A stretch of DNA of 64,000 nucleotides from Adiantum capillus-veneris (lineage: Eukaryota; Streptophyta; Polypodiopsida; Polypodiales; Pteridaceae), in assembly GCA_014529385.2 (NCBI GenBank), contig CM043943.1:97118355-97182354 (forward strand), read 5' to 3'. A model generated the notes under the pieces. The model had not been told where the DNA came from. It was given only the letters and a program-made list of their open reading frames with translations, and did not search any database. Shown piece after piece: positions 21,300 through 28,769 of the stretch. The translations under genes and the position numbers were made by a program. Position 1 is the stretch's first letter. Each line of letters begins with the position of its first letter.

Positions 21300-22022
21300 T
21301 AGTTCGTGGCTCTCTCTCTCTTCTGACTTCTTTGCTTGTCCCTTTGGACCTACAGCTTGTGCAAGGTGAATTGACAGGCTGCTTAAATATTCATTTAACT
21401 TCTCAATCACTTCAACCGTTACCTCAGGAAGCTCCCTAGATGTTGATGCTTGTGACTTACCTTTGGGTCTAAGAACTTCTATTGGAACCTCTCCCCTTAA
21501 GCACTTGAGTTTCCTATACTTCTCAGCAGCCCTAGTTTCCGCTGCATCAAAAGTAGCAGGTGCACCCGCCTCAACTTTTACCTTAAGGTCAGGAAAGAGT
21601 CCGGCTATGAACCTCTCCTTGTTTAAAAATTATGCACCATCACCAGGGTTAGCAACATTTCGTATCCATAGAGCCCAAAGACGTAGAAACTCTTGCTTGT
21701 ACAAGTAGTAGTCATCTAAGTCTTTTTGCTTATGAGAAACAATGTCTTGCCATAGTTTTTGAGTGTTTTGGGGATCAAAGAAGTATCTCTTAAAACGATT
21801 CAAAACTTCTGTGTAATTCCCCTTAACTTCCTCAGGCAAAGAGTCAAACCAAGTAGTAGCATCTTTCCTAAGGACCACCTCAAACATTTCTACACGTTCT
21901 TGATCGGTTACTATCCTCTTGATACGGCAAGACATCTTGAAATTTGCTAAAAATAATTCTGCATCCTCTCCAGGCTCTCCAAAGAAAAGAGGATATCCAG
22001 ACATTTGGCGTTGGCTCTCCAT
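21300..22022 (-). CDS. Tat-type element gag (capsid part)
   Basis: The clear part is 21630-22022, starting with ATG: GYPLFFGEPGEDAELFLANF, then ATTWFDSLPEEVKG and LNRFKRYFFDP, the retrotransposon gag family pattern (WFxxLPxxxxxxWxxFxxxFxxxF). Similar coding sequence continues toward the zinc knuckle at the start of the pol frame. It would form the virus-like particle shell. It has few breaks. Confidence 0.85.
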
Positions 22023-22071
22023 TACTATGAAAGATTACAACACGAGTTACAATAAGGGATACAATAGAGAT

Positions 22072-22530
22072 TTAGAACCACTCGCCTACAAATGAAGAAG
22101 TAAGAAAATACCACTCTAGGTTTTCTTCTTCAGCTATCCAAGCTTCAATAAGGTCTCGATTTGTTTGATCAAAACAAAAAAGTAGACTATTGATGAGCTC
22201 TAAGAAGGGTTGAAATTCTTCAGAGCTAAGGCGATAAACAGAAATCTCTAGAACTTCATTTTCTGGATCCAAAAGGGCAACCACGTCCCAAGTGATAAAT
22301 TGCACTTGCTCTACAATTCCCAATGCACAAGCGGTTTGTATAAAAACTAGATCTTCATGCTCGTCGAAGGCCGTGAGAAAGTAGCAATTGACTAGGAGCT
22401 CCTTTCCTTCGAATTCCACACAGTCGGAGTGAGGCAACCTTCTCACAATTTCATAAAGAACATCCTCATCAAGTCCAATCAAGTTTGCAAGATTTAAAGA
22501 CTCCACTTGTGCTACAAAATTCCTGGACAA
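22072..22530 (-). CDS. Accessory ORF B2 of the Tat-type element, F-box-like start
   Basis: This 152-codon frame between ORF B1 and gag has no in-frame ATG. A pyrimidine-rich stretch ending in CAG (GTTTTTGTCCAG on minus, near 22525) looks like a splice acceptor, so it may be an exon. It is homologous to B1: both share EIVRRLPH/EQVVRRLPH, FIQxxCALxxVxxVxFxxW, and YRL/HRL followed by EF, P and LINSL with FxF. The start (LIGLDEDVLYEIVRRLPHSD) has the spacing of an F-box (LPxxLxxxIxxRLPxxxL), but nothing else identifies the family. The function is unknown. Confidence 0.6.
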   Translation of the reverse strand: MSRNFVAQVESLNLANLIGLDEDVLYEIVRRLPHSDCVEFEGKELLVNCYFLTAFDEHEDLVFIQTACALGIVEQVQFITWDVVALLDPENEVLEISVYRLSSEEFQPFLELINSLLFCFDQTNRDLIEAWIAEEENLEWYFLTSSFVGEWF

Positions 22531-22576
22531 AAACTCCTTAGGATTATGGTTAAATCATTCAAAAGCATAAAGAGAT

Positions 22577-23152
22577 TTACAATGTCTCTATGAACAAAGT
22601 GTCATAGAAAGTAGAGAAGGATGAGAATTTATACAAATTTGCAATCTTCTCTATGCTCTCTTTATTAAGACAAGCTCTGAATAGCTCCCTATCTCCTTTG
22701 TTGAAAGCGAAAGGAAGACTATTAATAAGACGCAAATGAGGGAAAAATTCACCAAATGTGAGTCTATGAAGCATGAACTCTGGCCGCAAGTTTCCTGAAG
22801 AGTCTTCCTCAATGGTGAAATGCACTCGCCAAACGCCAAATTTCACTCTATTTACCAATCTTAGGGCACACACTAGTTGGATGAATGCGTGGTCTTCCTT
22901 AGTGCCCAACAACAAGAGGAAAATGGAATCCACACGTAGGACCTTCCGTCTTAACTTCACCACCCTCTTGTTATGAGGGAGACGCCTTACTACTTGCTCC
23001 TGCAACTCAATTGGTAATAGAGCTAGATCTCTAAGGATTGAACTTTCACTGCACACACATTCCCAGTTAGAACAAATGATCGTTTTTTTTGTTTCTTGTA
23101 ACAACTTGGACAAAGAAAAAACAAACATACACACTATTTTGCCGAGCTGCAC
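22577..23152 (-). CDS. Accessory ORF B1 of the Tat-type element, F-box-like segment
   Basis: This 191-codon frame has its first in-frame ATG at 23128 (183 residues). It contains LPIELQEQVVRRLPHNKR, which fits the F-box core pattern, then a chain of conserved blocks shared with B2 downstream (FIQLVCALRLVNRVKF, LINSLPFAF). It starts 7 bp after ORF A2 stops and ends about 46 bp before B2. A duplicated host-derived gene is possible. A role in ubiquitin ligase targeting is only inferred from the F-box-like spacing. Confidence 0.6.
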   Translation of the reverse strand: MQLGKIVCMFVFSLSKLLQETKKTIICSNWECVCSESSILRDLALLPIELQEQVVRRLPHNKRVVKLRRKVLRVDSIFLLLLGTKEDHAFIQLVCALRLVNRVKFGVWRVHFTIEEDSSGNLRPEFMLHRLTFGEFFPHLRLINSLPFAFNKGDRELFRACLNKESIEKIANLYKFSSFSTFYDTLFIETL

Positions 23153-23158
23153 TTCATT

Positions 23159-23377
23159 TTAAAATAAAATGAACACATGTACATCAAAAGAAGTGTGGTA
23201 GTTGATGAGAGGTAGAATGACAGGGTTTGGTGATGCAAGAATTTCTCCTGCTCTTTGGGCACCAAACATGAACACCATTCGTTGTTGAAAATGGATCTTT
23301 CTACTAATTGCAACGTTTATTCTAATGTGTGGAGTAAAATGAAAGGGAAAAATCTCTATTCCTGGGCCATTATCCAT
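23159..23377 (-). CDS. Accessory small ORF A2 of the Tat-type element
   Basis: A 72-residue ORF with a proper ATG. Its second half matches ORF A1: both have SRKIHFQ/STKLQFQ, NPVILPLINY/NPFILPLIRY, then a hydrophobic end DVHVFILF/DVYIFVLF right at the stop. No family was recognised. The hydrophobic C-terminus could be a short membrane or packing segment. It lies between A1 (22 bp upstream) and B1 (7 bp downstream). Confidence 0.5.
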   Translation of the reverse strand: MDNGPGIEIFPFHFTPHIRINVAISRKIHFQQRMVFMFGAQRAGEILASPNPVILPLINYHTSFDVHVFILF

Positions 23378-23398
23378 GGCCTATGCATGTCCTAATGC

Positions 23399-23611
23399 TT
23401 AAAACAAAACAAAAATATAGACGTCCAAACTAAGGTCGTACCTAATGAGAGGCAAAATAAAAGGATTAACTGAAGCGTTTATCTCGGACAACCTAAGAGG
23501 ACCTAAAATTCTACGAATGACACGTTGAAATTGCAACTTAGTACTAACAATTATGTCTACCTTTTGCCTTGCAATGGGAATAAAGGGATCATACAAATCT
23601 TCGTGATTCAT
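23399..23611 (-). CDS. Accessory small ORF A1 of the Tat-type element
   Basis: A 70-residue ORF with ATG, the first after the primer site. It is homologous to A2 over the last ~50 residues (see A2), with the same end at the stop codon, which argues for a tandem duplication of a real coding unit rather than a chance frame. No known domain was recognised. Confidence 0.5.
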   Translation of the reverse strand: MNHEDLYDPFIPIARQKVDIIVSTKLQFQRVIRRILGPLRLSEINASVNPFILPLIRYDLSLDVYIFVLF

Positions 23612-23669
23612 GCAAACTACTTGACTATGCTAAAGATTGATTCTACACAAAAATACACAAGCCGTTCCT

Positions 23670-23683
23670 CCGTGGGGGCACCA
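23670..23683 (-). other. Primer-binding site of the Tat-type element
   Basis: The minus strand reads TGGTGCCCCCACGG, three bases inside the 5' LTR. It starts with TGG, the complement of the tRNA CCA end, and is in the expected place. The matching tRNA was not identified. Confidence 0.7.
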
Positions 23684-23686
23684 ATT

Positions 23687-23945
23687 TGAGGCGGTCCGGG
23701 GCGGGCGACAAGAAGAGCAACCTCTAGACACCCTTCAAGGCTCCCGTGCTGCTCAATGGGGCTGGGGCACAACACAACACAAACCAAAACAACAAACCCA
23801 CAGCCAAATCCCAACTACACAAGGGGCACCACCTAGTTTAAGAGCGAACTAGGACGCAAAAGAGGAGAATCATTAGAGCAACCCACAAACAAGCAAGGAA
23901 TTTACACTAACCCTAACACCAATGGAACACTCTCACACACTAAAA

Positions 23946-23994
<49 letters not shown>

Positions 23995-25727
23995 TAGTGC
24001 TCGGGCTGCTTTGAAATGTATCGGCAATGATCAAGCAAACACAACTATATATTTAAGAAAGAGAGAGACAGGGAGAGGGGGTGCTTGTTGCATTAATACC
24101 TTCTTACAAATCTGTCATGACAAATCAAAGTGAGATTAGTATTTGTTCAACATAGCTTGCGTAAATTTCACCACTACACATCACAAGAAAAGCCACCCCA
24201 ATCACTGTCTTAAGGCCAGGGGAGTCCTCTCCACCCTGTCGCCCTCTTACAGTATGTGGGATTTATGGCTAGATTGATGACAACACCAGAGACAAGCTAT
24301 CAAGAACTTAACAAAAAACACCAAGACACTTACGCATCATTGTTGTCCATTACTTCACGTTGGAAGGGAGACAAAGTATCCAAGCTTAGTCCAAATCCAC
24401 CCTCCTTGATTCAGCAATTGTTGGGCTTACACTAGTAGGAGAAATGATAGATTTCCTACTCTCAATTGAATGATCACTCTCTCTCTTACAATGGCATAGA
24501 GTTACCTTGCTAATCCCCTATTACAACACATGCACATGCATAAGACAATGAGCTTCCACTCAAGAGCTCCTTCTAGAGAGGTTGAGCTTTGCTTCTCAAG
24601 CTATAGCATAGTGCTCTTGCTTATGGCTCCCCCCTTTTGTGCTAGCTACACCCTCCTTTTATAGCAATTTTGAAGGCTAGGGTTACTCCTCTAACCATGG
24701 TTGGGTTAGATTTTCAGCAATTTATCTAATTTCTTTTGCTTGGAATTATCAAGAAGTTGGTGGGGAAAGAGAGAGGAGAGAAATGGAGGTGATAGGACTT
24801 TTCATAGTGGGTTAGTGTTAGTAGATTTAGTATTAATTTACAAATGGAATTGGATATTTACAATGGGAGTATCCATGTAGGATACAAATAAGGAAGAAAA
24901 ACTCTTAAGAGGTAAGAAAAGGTGGATTTCTTACAAGGTTGATGCTCCAAGTGTCTTGAGTAGGGCCGATTTTGACGCTTGTTGACGGTCCACTAGCTTT
25001 GACGGTACATTTTTTCTCCACTCTTGACCTTCCTTGAGAGACAAGGTAATTGAAGCTGAGTAATCAACCACCATGATGATGTCTTTTAAGAGAAGAGGCT
25101 GAATTTTGTGGTTGTTTTGATAGAAATGGCTAATTTGGAGGAGGAAAAATGAGACTAGGTGGTCCATTTTAGAATGGAATTGTGTGTGGGAGGTATGAGT
25201 TCACCATGGTTTCTCTTATTCTTGAAGGTTGAGGAGAAGGTGAGTAGTGTGCAGAGAGGAGTGGTGAGAGAGATGGGGATGATGAGTGGAGAAGTGTGTG
25301 TGAAAGAGGAAAATGATAAGGTGGAAGAGAGAGTGTGGCTGCATAGCATGGGAAAATTGAGGTCCACTAAAAAAATCATAGCTCACAGCTCGTAGCTCAA
25401 AAAAATATGAAAAAATTTGAGGCAAAAGTTCAGCCCACGAGCTACAACTTTTGTTTGTATCACCTTTTCAAATTCGGAGAGCAAGTGAACTTTAAAAATT
25501 CAGCAAAACCGACCGTTTTTTTCCACTGCAAAGGTCCTTGTGGGGTCCTTCTTTGGATGATTCTTTTGAATACCTCCATGAGTGAGCCCTCCATGATTCT
25601 TTTGAATACCTCCATAGCGCACGCCTATGTACAGTGAAATGGTAGGGATAGCCACAGTGTTTGGGTGATTTTGGTAGGGTGAGGTAACTCACTGTGGTAA
25701 TTACAAAGAGCCGAAAAACGGCTATCA
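23687..25727 (-). repeat. 5' LTR of the Tat-type element (short form)
   Basis: This is the 2041 bp copy, with TG at 23687 and CA at 25727. It is nearly identical to 14016-16712 except for a shorter (GA)n tract (about 23949-23991) and a missing ~650 bp segment. At the point of the missing segment a 21-base piece of LTR is repeated (25595-25615). Confidence 0.92.
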
Positions 25728-26097
25728 CTGCATGCAGGTTGGGACTTTGAATACCTCCATGAGTGAGCCCTCCATAGTCCATCAATCAAAAGTATGTAAA
25801 GAGGTTTTGTAACAACATAGTAAAAGCCCACATGCTAGGGAAATTTTGTGGTAAGCTTGCTTTATGGGACTTTCTTTGAGATGTAGCCACAAACATGTTA
25901 AGGGAGAAGAAAGGAAAAAGATTAGTGCAAACACAGAGAAGCCACATACTTGCTACACAATTCGTGCCAGGCATAAAAGGTTATGATTTTGATGCCATTG
26001 CTGAAATCTATCAGAAGGAGAAAGAAAAGCATGGAATTACATCACTTGTTCCTTTCACTTTGGTAGAGGATGAGACCACCATAAAGAAGCAAATAAG

Positions 26098-26194
26098 GTA
26101 AAGTCAAATTTTTTGGAACATATATTCTAATAAGGGTTATTCTAAACTTCAGTAGTAGTCTTGATACACTTTTGTATCCAACATCTCAATGTAG
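26098..26194 (+). other. Intron in the transposase-like relic
   Basis: The donor AAG|GTAAAG (26098) and acceptor TGTAG|G (ending 26194) give a 97 bp intron that joins KKQIR to WIPKDD without changing frame. Retained splice sites show that the relic descends from a genomic, spliced copy and not from a retro-copy. Confidence 0.7.
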
Positions 26195-27309
26195 GTGGAT
26201 TCCAAAAGATGACACCCTCATTAGATTTGATGGACACAAGGTTGAAGACCATGAATGTGGAACTTCAAACCTGATGAAAGTTGGAGGGAGGAAGGCTGTC
26301 TATGACATAATTATCAAATCATTTGAGAATGATGTTGTTGGTGGTTATTCGCATGTTTTTGTGACAAACCCGCTTCATGAAGCACTAGGTACCACGACTG
26401 GTTTTGCTGGCTCATTCCACTTGCAATCGATTTGATGCACATTTTATCCACAAGCAGTGGGCTGAAATCTTGAGCTTGTGGGATGAGAAGGTAAACCCTA
26501 CAGTTGGCCCAATTATTGGGCATGCCTCTGATGGTGATATTTGTTGAAGAGCCTTGATGCTGGTTGATTATTTACATAAGAATGACACTAGACTCTAGAT
26601 TGGATGGGATGAATGGCCTCTTTCAACCAAAATAAAGGATGGAGATGTGTTGGGTGGCATGCATGATCAGGACTTCATACACAATGAAAAGAATCTTTTC
26701 ATTGTTCTTGATAGGCCAAAGCATCAACAAGTTCTTGGTGATGTCTGGGTAACCTTGAATCATGTCACCATTGTGTATGATTCTTGTCCTGTTGAGATAA
26801 GCATATGCTTAAGGAAGCAAATATCAAGCGAGATGACAATCAAAATTGGGTAGCAACTCAAAGAATATGCAGCAAACAAGTGCAAGAATGTTTGGGAGAG
26901 GTAGCAAACAATGGCCAACATAGTTCAAAGACTACAGTATGATAGGGACACAAGCCTATCTTGAAATTTCTAGAGACTACATTCACATCTTTTTATCTCC
27001 ACACTTGAACTTGGGGAAGAGAGTCCAATTAGTAGCCAAAGTGGCTTTCTTCTTCTAGATTTGGAGATCTAGGATGCAGCAACATCCAAGATATACACTT
27101 TCAACAAATTTTATTAATAAAAAGGAATTTTTGGATGTACAAGTCTCATACCACTTTGCGGTTTTTCTTATCAAATATTTTAGAGACTTTCACTCAAACT
27201 TCAAGTGTCTTCTACATCTCACCGGCTCAGATGCAGCTGAAATATTCTTCAGCAAAGCCGAGAGCATGGTTGGACAAGAGCGCAGGCATAGAGTCTTTTT
27301 TTTAGACCA

Positions 27310-27392
27310 AGGTGCTTAACTCACAGACAAGAGTACTCTATGGTGGCAAACATTCCCATGCTAATCCTCCAACCACATAGAGTTAAGCACCT
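27310..27392. repeat. 83 bp foldback with 13 bp perfect terminal inverted repeats
   Basis: AGGTGCTTAACTC (27310-27322) and its exact complement GAGTTAAGCACCT (27380-27392) enclose 57 bases. It interrupts coding-like sequence just after the GSDAAE block. It could be a tiny MITE; no clear target duplication was found. Confidence 0.6.
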
Positions 27393-28379
27393 ACCATGAC
27401 TTCCACTGCATCATGCTCACCTGCTTTGCATCCGCCCTCTTTGACCTCACTCAATTCCCATTGTCATCATGCAGCCAGCATGTGTTGCACATCATCCTCG
27501 GCTTACCTGTGGCACACATGCAACACCACCACTATCGCCCTCTTGCAACACCCTCCGCCCTGTTGCCGACACTACAACCCCTGCAAAAACACCCAAATCT
27601 GCCGCATTTTCCCACCTTGTAGCCCTTGATCTTGTTGTCATAAATTGACTTGTAGTACACTTCTCCCCATTGTTGATTTGATGGACACAATTCATGCGAT
27701 AGGAATCTTGAATATGCTTGCATATTTTGAATACAAACATGATGGTGTGGCATTCACAAGAGCTCACAAGAAGCAAGAGCACATATGGAGGGAGTTAAAT
27801 CTCAAAGAAGACATGCAAGAAGCCAACTTAGGTTACTAAAATTGTGTTTGCATCGATGAAAAGTTCATTGTTGATCTACAAAGAGGTTTACAAAGTGCCC
27901 ATAAACTTTGTGAACATTTGCACATGAAGCCAAAAAGAAAAGGAGACCAGAAGTGGTGGTTCCAGCCTTGGTCAGCTGGAGTGTTTGATGCATATGCAAA
28001 CTCAGATTTGCAAGATTTAGACATAGACGAGGAATATCCTACTTCCATGGATCTTGAAATATTTCCAAATGAAGATGCTACTACAAGTGAGGTAAAGCAT
28101 ATTATTGACTCCATTCTAGATGAGGAAGAAGAGGTGAGTCCTATTGTTGAAGTTGAAGACAACAAGTTTCTCTTCAAGTCTACGCTAGTGAGTTAGCCCA
28201 ATAGCAATCCAACACTTTCTGAAGATAGACTTACAAGAGTACGACAAGGAGTGTACTACACCAAAGAAGAATAAAAAAGTCATGCAAGGACAAGTGAAAA
28301 CTTATTTGGTATTGGTTTTGATTGTGTTGTGTTGTTTCAAGAAAAAATCATGCATGGGAAGGTGACAAGGTCATGCAAG

Positions 28380-28760
28380 CCACATTGTGCAAGATGGCCA
28401 CATGACTGAAAGAAATTCATGATGAGATTTGTAGTCAAGGGCTTTTACAAAAATATGTCTTGAATTGGCAGTGCTTTGGGCGACATGCATGCCAAATGCA
28501 GCATCTTTGTGAAAGATCAAAAAGTTTTTAACAGCTTCCTATCTGGGTGATATGGGTGAGAGAATTTTCAATGAGATCATTAGTTAGGGCTATTGTAACA
28601 TGTCCCAATTCACATTCCTTTCATTGATATGTATGCCGACTTTGCAGGGGTTGTTGTAGAGACATGTCCTACTTCACAATGCCTTCATTGGTATGTATGC
28701 CAAATGTGCAAAGGTTGTTATAGAGACATGCCCTGCTTCTTGTTGATTCATGTTGTCATA
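28380..28760 (+). pseudogene. PPR gene relic
   Basis: The frames give KEIHDEICSQGLLQKYVL, then SALGDMHAKC and DQKVFNSF, then decayed IDMYAD/IGMYAK blocks in two ~70 bp near-repeats (about 28620-28690 and 28690-28745). This is the plant pentatricopeptide-repeat (PLS) pattern: EIHxxIxxxGLxxxxxVxxALVDMYAKCGxxxxAxKVFD. PPR proteins bind organellar RNA. Only fragments remain, in several frames. Confidence 0.6.
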
Positions 28761-28769
28761 TTTGTTCAG

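Larger units (their letters stand above)
14016..25727 (-). mobile_element. Young Ty3/gypsy element, Tat type (dual RNase H), minus strand
   Basis: The ~11.7 kb element is bounded by long TG...CA LTRs (14016-16712 and 23687-25727) with a short CTGC duplication outside them (14012-14015 and 25728-25731). On the minus strand the order is 5' LTR, PBS, four small ORFs in two homologous pairs, gag, a 1516-codon pol frame with protease, RT, RNase H, a second archaeal-type RNase H and integrase, a polypurine tract (AAGGGGAGGGC) and the 3' LTR. A second RNase H is the mark of the plant Tat lineage, and Ogre elements of that lineage also carry an extra ORF before gag. Shared LTR parts differ by only a couple of substitutions seen by eye, so insertion is recent. 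It is nearly whole, with few breaks. Confidence 0.93.
25960..28260 (+). pseudogene. Relic of a DDE-type transposase-like gene
   Basis: Coding-like blocks in order: GYDFDAIAEIYQKEKEKHG, an intron (26098-26194), WIPKDDTLIRFDGHK, GGYSHVFVTNPLHEAL, KQWAEILSLWDEKVNP with IIGHASDGD (first D), VLGGMHDQDFIHNEKNL (second D and H), HLTGSDAAEIFFSKAESMVG (E), LDTIHAIGILNML with KKQEHIWREL, and WWFQPWSAGVFDAYANSDL. The D, D-x-x-H and E placement suggests an RNase H-fold transposase or a host gene derived from one; the exact family is not recognised. Several stops and frame changes show it is dead, for example a stop in frame after LQSI at 26433-26435 and the block at 26840-27070. A short foldback sits in it (27310-27392). 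Confidence 0.5.
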
